A stretch of 59,242 nucleotides of DNA, from the NCBI GenBank assembly GCA_023487865.1, contig JAMDBG010000032.1:1-59242 (forward strand), written 5' to 3'. The position numbers and the translations under genes were made by a program. Positions 17,991 through 27,263 of the stretch are shown one piece after another (the stretch's first letter is position 1; the number at the start of each line of letters is the position of its first letter). Under the pieces are notes generated by a model that made no database searches, had not been told where the DNA came from, and worked only from the letters and a program-made list of their open reading frames with translations. This DNA comes from Deltaproteobacteria bacterium. GTDB taxonomy: Bacteria; Desulfobacterota; Syntrophia; Syntrophales; UBA5619.

Positions 17991-19079
17991 ATGATAATCA
18001 ACAGTTATGTCCATATTTTTGAAAGTATCCCCGTGGGAGTCATGGTCATTGATCTATACGGGCATATTCTAACTGTTAACAAATATGCAAAATCCATTCT
18101 GAATATAACAGATACATCCATCAACAAGAAGCATATTCATACCCTCTTGGGGGATCAGGATTCCATCTCCACAGAGAATATACTTCATACCGAGCATTTT
18201 AGAAAAACATGCAGTTCAAAAATCAGGTATAAAGACAAAATATTGGAAATAATAGGCGGACCGCTGAATGGGAGAAAAGGTATCTTGTTGGGAGCTGTCA
18301 TTACTTTAAAAGATATCACAGAAATAGAAAAAAAACAGGCTCTGGAAAGAAAGAAGGAAAAGTATACCGTCATGGGGGAATTATCATCAGATATGGCCCA
18401 TGAAATCAGAAATCCTTTGGGAAGTATCGAACTGCTTGCTTCTCTGCTCAAAAAGGAATCAAAACGGAAAAAGGATATCAACCGGGCTAATCAGATCATA
18501 GCTGCTGTCAAGACCATGGAAAATAAAATTTCTCAACTGATCCATCTTTCCAAAACAAAACAGATTCCGGTCACGAATGTGAATATTCATAATGTCTTGA
18601 AAGACATCTTGCTTTTTTCGGAAAAGATCATTGATGGGGGAACGGTTATTTTATCGGCTCAGTATGCAGGCATTGAGCCCGTTATTGAATGCAATCCCGA
18701 CATGATGAAACAGGTTTTTCTTAATCTCATTCTTAATGCACTACAGGAAACCAGCCGCCTTGATATCGTAACCCATTATCTTCAAGACTCCAGGATGATT
18801 GAAATCTTTTTCATCGAAAAGAGTGAATCCGCTCTGGAGAACATTAGATCCGACATATTAAATCATCTATCACGAACAAAAAAGAAAAATTGGTGCCTTG
18901 GACTTGCTATCGTACATAATATCGTAAATATGTATAAAGGATATATAAGGGTTGAATATTTGGAAAAGGTTGGAACTGCCTTTGTTCTTTCCTTTCCTCT
19001 GGTCAGAGCAGAAACATCAGAACACGACAAAATCTATGATCCCATTGAGAATATGAAAGGAACGCATGAAGAAAAATAG
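17991..19079 (+). CDS. flrB: FlrB/FleS-like sensor histidine kinase with degenerate ATP-binding motifs
   Basis: Soluble 362-residue kinase: PAS domain (about 1-110), dimerisation/phosphoacceptor helix with H-box MAHEIRNPLG (His 137), then a HATPase domain with an N-box (QVFLNLILNAL, Asn 245/249). Where active kinases have a DxGxG G1 box it reads FIEKSESAL (about 274-282), and the G2 box is NWCLGLAIVHN instead of GTGLGLA. ATP binding may be weak or lost. The tail overlaps flrC by 14 bases. By family it would phosphorylate FlrC to switch on sigma-54 flagellar genes. The gap before it (17880-17990) shows no clear promoter. Confidence 0.85.
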   Translation: MIINSYVHIFESIPVGVMVIDLYGHILTVNKYAKSILNITDTSINKKHIHTLLGDQDSISTENILHTEHFRKTCSSKIRYKDKILEIIGGPLNGRKGILLGAVITLKDITEIEKKQALERKKEKYTVMGELSSDMAHEIRNPLGSIELLASLLKKESKRKKDINRANQIIAAVKTMENKISQLIHLSKTKQIPVTNVNIHNVLKDILLFSEKIIDGGTVILSAQYAGIEPVIECNPDMMKQVFLNLILNALQETSRLDIVTHYLQDSRMIEIFFIEKSESALENIRSDILNHLSRTKKKNWCLGLAIVHNIVNMYKGYIRVEYLEKVGTAFVLSFPLVRAETSEHDKIYDPIENMKGTHEEK

Positions 19080-20448
19080 AATCCTCATTGTGGATGATGA
19101 TCATGCAATGAGACTTGCCCTGTCGGAATCTCTTGAAAGCTGTGGTTATGATATAGATGCGGCAGAAAACGGTAATGAAGCGCTTAGTCTATTCAATAAA
19201 AGGAAATTCGACTTAGTCGTAACCGATATGAAAATGCCAGGGATGACGGGCATTGAAGTATTACAGGGCGTCAAAAAAATGTCGCCAGATATTCCGGTCA
19301 TCCTTATAACAGCATATGGCACCGTCAACACAGCTGTTGAAGCTATGAAAGAGGGAGCTGCTGAGTTCATCATGAAACCATTTTCGTTGGATGATCTCGA
19401 AACCGTTGTCAAGAATGTTATAAGTACTTACAAAACAGAAGCATCACACAAACAGGAATTGCCCCACACCCCACAAAGAATTATCACCAAAGATCCTAAG
19501 TTGATCGCTATCATGGATATGCTCAAGAATGTTGCAAAAAGTAAATCCAGCATAATGATTCAAGGTGAAAGCGGCACCGGAAAGGAGCTTTTAGCGAAAT
19601 ATGTTCACGAACATAGCAACCGTCGGAACCATCCCTTTGTTGCCGTTAACTGCGCAGCCATTCCTCATAACCTACTTGAAAGTGAAATGTTTGGTTATGA
19701 AAAAGGGGCGTTTACCGGTGCATCACTAAGAAAGTTGGGAAAATTCGAGATTGCCCACACAGGAACGTTGCTCCTTGACGAAGTCAGTGAAATGGAAATT
19801 CACTTGCAGGCAAAACTCCTTAGAGTCATTCAGGAATCGGAAGTTGACCGCTTGGGTGGAAATTCCCCCATTCCTATTGATGTCAGGATTATATCCACAA
19901 CCAATATCAATCTAGCTTCAGCCATTAGCAATAAAACATTCCGTGGTGACCTTTACTACCGACTCAATGTGATACCCGTCAAAATTCCGCCACTCAGAGA
20001 GAGAAATGGTGACATTTTGTACTTGGCTGATCATTTCCTAGAAAAATTCGGTAAGGAAAAAGGGATTAATAAACCCACTCTCTCGGATAAGGCGGCTGCT
20101 TTTTTAACGACATACTCCTTCCCCGGCAATGTCAGAGAGTTGGAAAACATCATTGAAAGGGCGGTGTTAATGACGGATTGTGGCTATATTACTCAGGAAT
20201 CCCTCTGCCTAGAATCCCTTGATACAAGTGAAACAGGTCAACCGTGCGAATTGGAACCCCCGCCAATTATTAACACGACATCCCTAAATACGACAAAAAC
20301 TCTAAAGGACAGTGAAAGGGAAATAATCTGTGACACACTGAACAGAGTCGACGGAAATAAAACAAAGGCTGCAAAACTCTTAGGGATCAGCGTTCGAACG
20401 CTCTGGAATAAAGTGAATGAATATGGCATGACAGACAGCGGAAACTAA
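19066..20448 (+). CDS. flrC: FlrC/FleR-like sigma-54 response regulator
   Basis: NtrC-type activator of 460 residues: receiver domain (1-120) with acidic pocket Asp 10-12 and phosphoacceptor Asp 54 (VVTDMKMPG) and Lys 104; AAA+ domain with Walker A GESGTGK (167-173), the sigma-54-contacting GAFTGA loop (214-219) and Walker B LLLDEV (235-240); and a C-terminal Fis-type helix-turn-helix (KTKAAKLLGISVRTLWNKV). All catalytic residues are intact, in contrast to its partner kinase. It is the likely master activator of the six sigma-54 elements found in this window. Confidence 0.94.
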   Translation: MKKNRILIVDDDHAMRLALSESLESCGYDIDAAENGNEALSLFNKRKFDLVVTDMKMPGMTGIEVLQGVKKMSPDIPVILITAYGTVNTAVEAMKEGAAEFIMKPFSLDDLETVVKNVISTYKTEASHKQELPHTPQRIITKDPKLIAIMDMLKNVAKSKSSIMIQGESGTGKELLAKYVHEHSNRRNHPFVAVNCAAIPHNLLESEMFGYEKGAFTGASLRKLGKFEIAHTGTLLLDEVSEMEIHLQAKLLRVIQESEVDRLGGNSPIPIDVRIISTTNINLASAISNKTFRGDLYYRLNVIPVKIPPLRERNGDILYLADHFLEKFGKEKGINKPTLSDKAAAFLTTYSFPGNVRELENIIERAVLMTDCGYITQESLCLESLDTSETGQPCELEPPPIINTTSLNTTKTLKDSEREIICDTLNRVDGNKTKAAKLLGISVRTLWNKVNEYGMTDSGN

Positions 20449-20450
20449 TC

Positions 20451-20466
20451 TGGTATGTAGCTTGCA
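20451..20466 (+). promoter_or_regulatory. Sigma-54 promoter for flgB operon
   Basis: TGGTATGTAGCTTGCA has the GG-N10-GC core with TGGTAT-N5-TTGCA. Initiation would be near 20477, only about 11 bases before flgB ATG, so the AGGAGG site (20479-20484) would sit at the very 5' end of the mRNA. Read-through from flrC is also possible. Confidence 0.7.
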
Positions 20467-20487
20467 AAGATATTTTTCAGGAGGATT

Positions 20488-20862
20488 ATGGACATTCTAT
20501 TTAATAAGACAATGGATCTGCTGTCCGGCATGTTGGATTATCGATCAAAGCGTCATAAGATTATCGTATCAAACATAGCCAATATCGATACTGAAGATTT
20601 CAAACCATCAGATATTTCTTTTAAAACCGAATTTGAAAAGACCGGCTCCATACAGATGACCACAACGGATCCTGGACACATGGGCTGGATGGGCAGTAAA
20701 AACGGTCCCGTTTCTTTTGAGATTAAAACATCTGAAGAAAAGGTAAAAATTGATACGGAAATGGCTAACTTGGCAGAAAATCATTTGATGTATAACATGA
20801 CTGTCGATATGCTGGCGAGAAAATTCAGAGGAATCAACATGGTATTAAAGGAGACCAAATAA
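20488..20862 (+). CDS. flgB: Flagellar proximal rod protein FlgB
   Basis: 124-residue rod subunit, exported by the flagellar type III apparatus and assembled on the MS ring. It carries the conserved N-terminal rod/hook helix region (LDYRSKRHKIIVSNIANIDT, the SNIAN motif at 30-34) and a C-terminal heptad region. Length is near the family norm. AGGAGG precedes ATG. It is first in a flgB-flgC-fliE-fliF-fliG run. Confidence 0.93.
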   Translation: MDILFNKTMDLLSGMLDYRSKRHKIIVSNIANIDTEDFKPSDISFKTEFEKTGSIQMTTTDPGHMGWMGSKNGPVSFEIKTSEEKVKIDTEMANLAENHLMYNMTVDMLARKFRGINMVLKETK

Positions 20863-20863
20863 T

Positions 20864-21289
20864 ATGGATTTAACGACATCTCTAAAAATTTGCGGATCCG
20901 GCCTTGCCGCTCAGAGAGCAAAGCTGGATATTGTCACATCAAACCTGGCCAATGTTAATACGACACGCACTTCGGAAGGAGGACCGTACAGAAAAAAGAC
21001 CATAGCACTTGCAGCCGAAACCGTTGCCGGTAATTTTGATTCGACGATAAAAGAAGCCGTCAGATCCGTTAAGATCGATGAGGTCAAGGAAGACGCAAAC
21101 AGCATTAAAATGGTTTATGATCCGTCCCACCCCGATGCCGATGCAAAAGGCTATGTGGCTATGCCGAATATCAATATCATGGCGGAAATGGCGGATATGA
21201 TCACGGCAAGTCGTGCTTATGAGGCCTGTGTAACGGCTTTTGATTCGACCAAAAACATGACCTTGAAAACATTGGAAATGGGACGATAG
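20864..21289 (+). CDS. flgC: Flagellar proximal rod protein FlgC
   Basis: 141-residue rod protein with the flg_bb_rod N-terminal motif (LDIVTSNLANVNTT, about 22-35) and the C-terminal domain (NIMAEMADMITASRAYEA). It assembles above FlgB in the rod. The start codon follows flgB's stop by one base with AAGGAGA upstream inside flgB, which indicates coupled translation. Confidence 0.95.
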   Translation: MDLTTSLKICGSGLAAQRAKLDIVTSNLANVNTTRTSEGGPYRKKTIALAAETVAGNFDSTIKEAVRSVKIDEVKEDANSIKMVYDPSHPDADAKGYVAMPNINIMAEMADMITASRAYEACVTAFDSTKNMTLKTLEMGR

Positions 21290-21313
21290 TCGGCATTATC
21301 AAAAGGAGACATC

Positions 21314-21613
21314 ATGAATAACATGGCCATCAGCAATAACCAGATCGTTTCCGTTGCGAGCCTTAGGGAAGGACAAACGAATACTAAATCTGCAAAAGGA
21401 TTTTCAGATGTCCTTTTTAATGCTGTTAAAGAAGTTAACAATTTGCATCAAACAGCGGATAAAGCTATCCAAAATGTTCAAGCAGGCAATACAGGCGGGC
21501 TGCATGAAGCGATGATTGCCCTTGAAAAAGCAGATGTTTCCTTCCGGACAATGTTAACCGTCAGAAACAAACTCATTGAAGCATATCAGGAAATTATGAG
21601 GATGCAGGTATAA
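21314..21613 (+). CDS. fliE: Flagellar hook-basal body protein FliE
   Basis: 99-residue adaptor between the MS ring/export gate and the rod. The C-terminal half contains the typical FliE pattern (VQAGNTGGLHEAMIALEKADVSF and LIEAYQEIMRMQV). AAAGGAGA stands upstream of ATG. Located between flgC and fliF as in most flagellar clusters. Confidence 0.94.
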   Translation: MNNMAISNNQIVSVASLREGQTNTKSAKGFSDVLFNAVKEVNNLHQTADKAIQNVQAGNTGGLHEAMIALEKADVSFRTMLTVRNKLIEAYQEIMRMQV

Positions 21614-21619
21614 TAAACC

Positions 21620-23182
21620 ATGAATCCAATGGCATATCTTGAAAGAATTTGGCAGGGTTTCGGCGCATTGCCCGGCCCAAGAAAAATGACCCTCCTCATT
21701 GTGTCCGTCCTAGTTATTGCCAGTATAATGACTTTTGTCCATTTCACAAATCAAGAGGATTATCGTATTCTTTTTTCTAATTTGACCAATGAGGACGCTT
21801 CAAACATCGTGACCAAGTTGAAAGAAAAAAAAGTGCCTTATCAAATATCCGCTTCTGGAGACACAATCTCTGTTCCTTCAGGGCAGGTTTCTGAACTCAG
21901 ATTAGAACTCGCTGCAGCAGGTCTTCCCCACGGCGGCGGAGTCGGCTTTGAAATCTTTGACAATAAAACCTTCGGGGCGACTGAATTTGAACAGCAGCTT
22001 AATTATCGACGGGCGCTGCAGGGTGAGCTGTCTCGTACAATCAATAGTCTCGATGAAATTCAACAATGCCGGGTGCATATAGTCCTCCCAAAGGAATCCT
22101 TATTCATCGAACAGCAAAAGAAACCCACGGCTTCAGTTACCATAAAACTAAAAGCAGGCAGGAAATTAAAAGCACCTCAAATAGACGGAATTGGACATCT
22201 GGTAGCAAGCAGTGTTGAAGGATTGAGTTCTGATGATGTAATGATCGTTGACAACCAGGGAAACATCTTGTCAAAAAAACAGGGGGATTCCAAGCTAGCC
22301 CGACTCTCATCTTCTCAGATCGAATATCAGCGAAATCTCGAGAAGGACATGGCAAACCAGATCCAATCCCTTCTTGAAAATGTAGTTGGCTACGGCAAGG
22401 CCGTGGTTAGGGTGAACACCGACCTGGACTTCAGAATAATGGAAAAAACTGAAGAATTTTATGATCCTGAATCACCGGTCGTCAGGAGTACTCAGAAACA
22501 AATGGACAAGGCAACCGGGCCTGCCCCTGCATCCAACAAGACCCCCGGCAATGCAGAACCTATCAGACCGGAAAAGGAAAAAACGGATGAGACCGTGAAT
22601 TACGAGATAAACAAGACAATCAGCAAAACGGTGATGCCTGTGGGTGAAATTAAAAAAATATCCATCGCCGTATTGGTCGACGGAATATATCAAAAAAACG
22701 AAAAGGGTGACGTGACATATCAGGAAAGACCGAAAAAAGAACTTGAATCCTTCGAAGATCTGGTCAGGAAATCATCCGGTTTTAACTCACAAAGAGGTGA
22801 TCAGGTTGTTGTGACCAGCATGCCGTTTAATCGGCCCGATTCAGAACAGGGAATGACGGGACAAACATGGCAGGACAAAGTCGCACCCGCAGTCCCAATC
22901 ATAAAATATGTGGTGCTAATAACGGGAATATTGCTGGTGTTTCTGTTTATCATCCGACCACTTGTCAGGAATATGATCAATAACACGCATGGAATCAAGG
23001 AAAACATGCAGCCACAGATTCCCTCGGATACCGGTGTTTCTGTCTCATTGAGTGGGTCGTCACCAACACTGTCCCTGTCTCAATTTGAAAATAAATCTCT
23101 CAATGAGATGGATTTGGCCAAACAGCTCGCCGGTGCTGATTCGAAAAAATTTGCTGAATTGCTAAGGAATTGGCTGAAATGA
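21620..23182 (+). CDS. fliF: Flagellar MS-ring protein FliF
   Basis: 520-residue inner-membrane ring protein. Transmembrane helices lie near residues 23-43 and 431-455, bracketing the periplasmic ring-building motifs (YRILFSNLTNEDASNIV, the YscJ-like domain). The cytoplasmic C terminus (about 490-520, LAKQLAGADSKKFAELLRNWLK) is the FliG-binding segment. It nucleates basal-body assembly. The stop codon overlaps the fliG start as ATGA. Confidence 0.96.
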   Translation: MNPMAYLERIWQGFGALPGPRKMTLLIVSVLVIASIMTFVHFTNQEDYRILFSNLTNEDASNIVTKLKEKKVPYQISASGDTISVPSGQVSELRLELAAAGLPHGGGVGFEIFDNKTFGATEFEQQLNYRRALQGELSRTINSLDEIQQCRVHIVLPKESLFIEQQKKPTASVTIKLKAGRKLKAPQIDGIGHLVASSVEGLSSDDVMIVDNQGNILSKKQGDSKLARLSSSQIEYQRNLEKDMANQIQSLLENVVGYGKAVVRVNTDLDFRIMEKTEEFYDPESPVVRSTQKQMDKATGPAPASNKTPGNAEPIRPEKEKTDETVNYEINKTISKTVMPVGEIKKISIAVLVDGIYQKNEKGDVTYQERPKKELESFEDLVRKSSGFNSQRGDQVVVTSMPFNRPDSEQGMTGQTWQDKVAPAVPIIKYVVLITGILLVFLFIIRPLVRNMINNTHGIKENMQPQIPSDTGVSVSLSGSSPTLSLSQFENKSLNEMDLAKQLAGADSKKFAELLRNWLK

Positions 23183-24174
23183 TCAATGAAGAAAAAGCCG
23201 CTATTATGCTTCTGTCTCTGGATGAAGACATAGCCGCCGGGGTTATGAAGAATCTTCGTCCGTCTGAAATCAAGCGTATCGGTAAATATATGAATCGTAT
23301 TACGACTATTCCCTCAGAAACCATGAACACGGTTGCCAAGGAATTCATATCACTGGCGAAGGAAAGAGGCGGTAGTCTTTCTGTAGGAGATGATAGTATA
23401 AAAAACATTATCACCAAGGCGTTGGGAGAAAAAAGTGCCCAAGAACTGTTGTTAGAAGTCGCTAATAGCAAATCCTCTGATAATCCCATTACCGATAAGC
23501 TCAGGGACATGGACCCGAAAATCTTGATGGAATTTACGAAGACAGAACATCCCCAAACGATTGCCATGATCCTTGCTCATATGTCTCCGGAGCAGGCGGC
23601 AATCATGCTGGAGGGGTTTTCTGGTCCCATGCAGATCGAGATTGCGAAAAGAATGTCTACTTTAAAGAGCGTCCCACACGAGTTCTTGGAGGATGTGGCC
23701 AAAACCCTCGAAAAGGAGCTTATAACGGAAAACAGCACGGACCAGCAGGTTGGTGGGGTCAAGTTCATGTCAGAAATCCTTAACCGAATGAGCAGGGCAA
23801 GCGAGAATACCATTCTCACTTCGCTTGAGGATGAAGACGCTGAATTGGCTGCTCAATTGAGAGGGCTCATGTTCACATTTGAAGATGTCCTGAAAATCGA
23901 TGATAAAAGTCTTCAAGAACTTCTGCGCGAAATATCCACAGAGGACTTATCGAAGGCAATGAAAATGATTGACGAAAGTATGAGGGAAAAAATATATCGT
24001 AACATGTCGAGACGCGGCGCGGAAATGTTGAAGGAGGACATTGAAATGATGCCTCCCATCCGCTTGTCCGAAGTGGAGGCAAGCCAGAGAACCATTCTTG
24101 ATGTGACCAAGAAATTGGAAGCCGAAGGACGAATTATGATCCTGCGAGGCGGTGAGGAAGATACATTTGTTTGA
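23179..24174 (+). CDS. fliG: Flagellar motor switch protein FliG
   Basis: 331-residue rotor protein of the C-ring that receives torque from the stators. It has the N-terminal FliF-binding domain, the middle EHPQ motif region (TKTEHPQTIAMILAHM) and the C-terminal torque domain with its charged helix (EDVLKIDDKSLQELLREI). ATG 23179 overlaps fliF's stop (ATGA), with AAGGA ten bases upstream; a TTG at 23170 would add three residues. The next gene is fliJ; the usual fliH and fliI are not here. Confidence 0.96.
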   Translation: MINEEKAAIMLLSLDEDIAAGVMKNLRPSEIKRIGKYMNRITTIPSETMNTVAKEFISLAKERGGSLSVGDDSIKNIITKALGEKSAQELLLEVANSKSSDNPITDKLRDMDPKILMEFTKTEHPQTIAMILAHMSPEQAAIMLEGFSGPMQIEIAKRMSTLKSVPHEFLEDVAKTLEKELITENSTDQQVGGVKFMSEILNRMSRASENTILTSLEDEDAELAAQLRGLMFTFEDVLKIDDKSLQELLREISTEDLSKAMKMIDESMREKIYRNMSRRGAEMLKEDIEMMPPIRLSEVEASQRTILDVTKKLEAEGRIMILRGGEEDTFV

Positions 24175-24188
24175 TCTTGTAGGTTGCC

Positions 24189-24632
24189 GTGTTTAACTTT
24201 AAATTGCAGAGCATCCTAAATGTCAGGAAAACACAGGAAGATAAACTCCTACAGGAATTCTCCGAGAAGCAAAAGGATCTTCGTAAGGAACATGAACACC
24301 TCAAATTGATACAACAAGAAAAAAAACTGCTTATCGATGAGCTCAGAAATGTTCAAGGTAAAACCGTGAATGTCACTGAAATTGCAATGAATACAGAAGG
24401 CATTAAAAGACATCAGAAAAGCGAAACTCTGCAGAAGGAACAAGTAAGGGAAGCCCAAAAAAAGATGGAAGAAAAAAGAGAAGCCCTGTTTGAGGCCATA
24501 AAAAGAAGAAAAACTATGGAAACCCTTAAATCCAAGCAGTTTGAACTGCATCAGTCCGAGGCCAACCTGCTCGAGAGGACGGCGATTGATGAAATGGCTA
24601 TTGTCCGTCACAACAGGAGGGAGCAAGAGTGA
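24189..24632 (+). CDS. fliJ: Flagellar export chaperone/stalk protein FliJ
   Basis: 147-residue, almost entirely coiled-coil protein with the FliJ opening FKLQSILNVRKTQEDKLLQEF (residues 3-23). FliJ normally inserts in the FliI hexamer and touches FlhA, coupling ATPase and export gate. Here it directly follows fliG with no fliH/fliI before it. GTG start; the ribosome site is weak. It overlaps the next gene by four bases (GTGA). Confidence 0.88.
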   Translation: MFNFKLQSILNVRKTQEDKLLQEFSEKQKDLRKEHEHLKLIQQEKKLLIDELRNVQGKTVNVTEIAMNTEGIKRHQKSETLQKEQVREAQKKMEEKREALFEAIKRRKTMETLKSKQFELHQSEANLLERTAIDEMAIVRHNRREQE

Positions 24633-25234
24633 AAAGATTCGTAATCGCCTGCCAGATCGTTATTATTACTCTTTTTATTATAAAAATGTATTTTCTTGTG
24701 GAAGCTCTACAGATCATCTCAATACCATCGTATTTCTCAATGGATCACTTCGGCCAAGCGATCGCTCAGACAACAACAACTCCCATCCCTCCAATTAAAG
24801 AGGTAAAGGATATTACAGAAGATCCTCTCCAAAAAGAACGTGACCTTGTCGATTTCCTGCAAAAAAAACAGAAGGCTTTGGACACTCGGGAAGGCCTTAT
24901 TAAGGCAGAAGAGCAAAAAATTGTCGCATTGAAGAAAGAAATTATGGAAAAAATTGATGCGCTGAAGGCACTTGAATCTCAGCTCAGTTCTAGACTGGAT
25001 GCAGATAAATTAAACGATGTCAAAAGGTTAAAGGAACTTGCCAAAGTCTATGAAGCGACTCCACCGCAAAAAGCGGCCGCAATGCTCGAAAAATTAGAGC
25101 TCAGGACAGCGGCCGGGATAACCATCAATATGAAACGTGATAAGGCCGGCTTGATTTGGGGCTATCTCACCCCACAAAAGGCTGTTGCCATTACAAATGA
25201 AATCACCCGAACAGTCCGTTTAACCGCTGAATAG
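24629..25234 (+). CDS. MotE-like flagellar protein (MgtE-N-type C-terminal domain)
   Basis: 201 residues: an N-terminal membrane anchor (about 5-25), a short periplasmic linker, a coiled coil (about 68-125, rich in Lys/Glu heptads) and a C-terminal domain (AKVYEATPPQKAAAMLEKLE...PQKAVAITNEIT) resembling MgtE N-domain proteins such as MotE, the periplasmic chaperone of a stator protein in rhizobia. Membership is judged from pattern only. It is co-translated with fliJ. A role in stator or motor stabilisation is inferred. Confidence 0.75.
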   Translation: MKRFVIACQIVIITLFIIKMYFLVEALQIISIPSYFSMDHFGQAIAQTTTTPIPPIKEVKDITEDPLQKERDLVDFLQKKQKALDTREGLIKAEEQKIVALKKEIMEKIDALKALESQLSSRLDADKLNDVKRLKELAKVYEATPPQKAAAMLEKLELRTAAGITINMKRDKAGLIWGYLTPQKAVAITNEITRTVRLTAE

Positions 25235-25361
25235 ACACCTGCCGGTATTATTTTCTTACCCTATTTCTCATACCTTCAAGGGACCCGGAAGAAATTGCCG
25301 GATCCTCCTGCTTGTTTATTCTCAGTAATTATAAGTATCTGTATATACAGCTCTATTTTTA

Positions 25362-25376
25362 TGGCATGGATATTGA
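25362..25376 (+). promoter_or_regulatory. Possible degenerate sigma-54 element before fliK
   Basis: TGGCATGGATATTGA matches the -24 element and spacing of the sigma-54 consensus but has GA instead of GC at -12. It lies 28 bases before the preferred fliK start, a layout like the other sigma-54 promoters here. The -12 mismatch makes it a weak candidate. Confidence 0.3.
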
Positions 25377-25404
25377 TATCTCCATAGTTCGGAAAGGATC
25401 CGAT

Positions 25405-27243
25405 ATGGAAAACACAACAATGGATATGCAAACTTCCCTGAACGCAAAAGGAGCCAGCAGCCTATTCATGAAGGAGCATGATAAATCGCCCACAGGGAGT
25501 CGACATGGCCAGAGTACAGCCTTTATCTGCCTTCTGGATGCAAAGACTGCCCAAACGATTAATGATGAATCTGATGTTGAAAAGATCAAGGAAGGCTCTG
25601 TTTTTGAAACAACAAACTCCGACTTTACAGGTATGTCGACGCTTGTCCCTTTACCAGTTGAAACGGTACACAAATTATGGAATGACGCACCCCATTGCTG
25701 TAATGATGACATAAAGTCACTCCCTCTGGCGGTTGATGCACAGTTGGTCGCCTTCTCGCTTCCCGCGATAAAGACCTCAAAGGCTAAGACTGGGGATGCA
25801 ATGAAACCGTCTGTGCTTGTACTCACTGAAATGAAAAACCACCCTCAGACTCTAATACAGCATTCTTCCGGTGAAAAATCACAAATAACCGTACCGTTGG
25901 GAAATAAGTCTCTTCTATCATCTGATAATGCGCAGCTGTTTCATTCATCAACCACAATTGAAAATAATACAGAAAGTTTGTTGGAAAGCGAGCGGAGAGA
26001 AACCATTCCACAAACAGAAAAGGTATCTGGTCAACCAAACAAAAGCTTCGGTAGTTCAACCGTCTACAAAACGACATCGACGCCTGCATTCGAAGATAAA
26101 GTCAACCGCGAAATGGTCCAATCAGTTGCCGACCAGACAACAATGGCTCCAAACATTATGACCAGAAACAATATGAAATCGACCATTCCGTTAAACACGA
26201 ATATCAAAGATCAGGTTATCCAGGCTCAGACAAATAACAGTGCACGTGAAACAGTGTCGGTGGTTTCGGGCACGACTAACGTCGATACCCCACTGCCCGA
26301 ATTGGATTCCTCATCTGGTGATCGTGTGACTAACCACATCCGGTCAGAGAAATCAGAGCACCGAACAGAAGCAGAATCCATAAATCACGTGGCAGAAGGA
26401 TTGCGACAAAAAGACAACAAGTCAGCGGTTGATGGCATCTTCTCAGAACTTCGCCGAATGACCATCTCCCATCGCGATAACAAAACAGACATGGCAGTCC
26501 AGAAGGAAGGGCGGTACATTGCCACAGCAACGCAAAAGCCGGCTCCTGCCGCTAACGACAGAGTCGCCGGGATAGGGCAAGCTATAAATGATTTCCATGT
26601 TGAATTGCCTGATAAGGCTGTTTTCATGAAAAGCTCTCCTGCTGGGACCAATGCCGCCGATCAGGGCGATCAGCAGATATGGAATGGTGCACCAGACCAC
26701 TACCGCAAGACAACGAACACGAACCGGGATGAGCTCCCCTTGCGCACGGATATGGCTAATATCCCCTCCACACATGGAAACCGGTTGTCTGCAACTAACG
26801 GTCCTGCAGAAATCAACACCCAGGCCGTAATCGACCAAATCCTCGATGCAAAACAGTCCCTGAACAATGGTTTTGGACGTGTCCGGATCACCCTGGATCC
26901 TCCGAACCTTGGAACCGTTAATCTTGAAATCGTTGTCCGCAAAGAACGGGTAGAAGTTGTTATAACCGCCGACAACTCTGGCGTACAGCAGGCCTTGCAG
27001 TCCCGTGTAGATGATATCCGCACCGCTCTGCAACGTCAGGATCTTAAGATTGAAATATTTCAGGTACTCCTGCAGGATAACACTGCAAACCAGCAACATG
27101 CGAATGGCAGTGATACGTTCGGACAGCGCCAGGAACACCAGTCAAGACAGAATTTTATGGACGACAACATCCCCGTCCAGCCCCTGATCCAGCCCATTAG
27201 GGAATCTGAAAGGGCAAGGGGACTTGTCAGCATATTTGTTTAA
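25405..27243 (+). CDS. fliK: Flagellar hook-length control protein FliK
   Basis: 612-residue secreted ruler. The long N-terminal two thirds is Ser/Thr/Gln-rich and of low complexity; the C-terminal domain (about 480-570) carries the conserved pattern FGRVRITLDPPNLGTVNLEI followed by VQQALQSRVDDIRTALQRQ, which contacts the FlhB C-terminal domain to switch export from hook to filament. ATG 25405 is preferred: GGAAAGGA lies a few bases upstream, while the longer frame from 25312 runs through AT-rich sequence without a ribosome site. A second FliK-like gene lies at 42338. Confidence 0.9.
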   Translation: MENTTMDMQTSLNAKGASSLFMKEHDKSPTGSRHGQSTAFICLLDAKTAQTINDESDVEKIKEGSVFETTNSDFTGMSTLVPLPVETVHKLWNDAPHCCNDDIKSLPLAVDAQLVAFSLPAIKTSKAKTGDAMKPSVLVLTEMKNHPQTLIQHSSGEKSQITVPLGNKSLLSSDNAQLFHSSTTIENNTESLLESERRETIPQTEKVSGQPNKSFGSSTVYKTTSTPAFEDKVNREMVQSVADQTTMAPNIMTRNNMKSTIPLNTNIKDQVIQAQTNNSARETVSVVSGTTNVDTPLPELDSSSGDRVTNHIRSEKSEHRTEAESINHVAEGLRQKDNKSAVDGIFSELRRMTISHRDNKTDMAVQKEGRYIATATQKPAPAANDRVAGIGQAINDFHVELPDKAVFMKSSPAGTNAADQGDQQIWNGAPDHYRKTTNTNRDELPLRTDMANIPSTHGNRLSATNGPAEINTQAVIDQILDAKQSLNNGFGRVRITLDPPNLGTVNLEIVVRKERVEVVITADNSGVQQALQSRVDDIRTALQRQDLKIEIFQVLLQDNTANQQHANGSDTFGQRQEHQSRQNFMDDNIPVQPLIQPIRESERARGLVSIFV

Positions 27244-27263
27244 CTTTTCAGGAGGCACTTCTT

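Noticed and set aside
26443..27138. 231-codon antisense frame within fliK
   Set aside because: fliK C-terminal domain motifs show the plus strand is the coding one.
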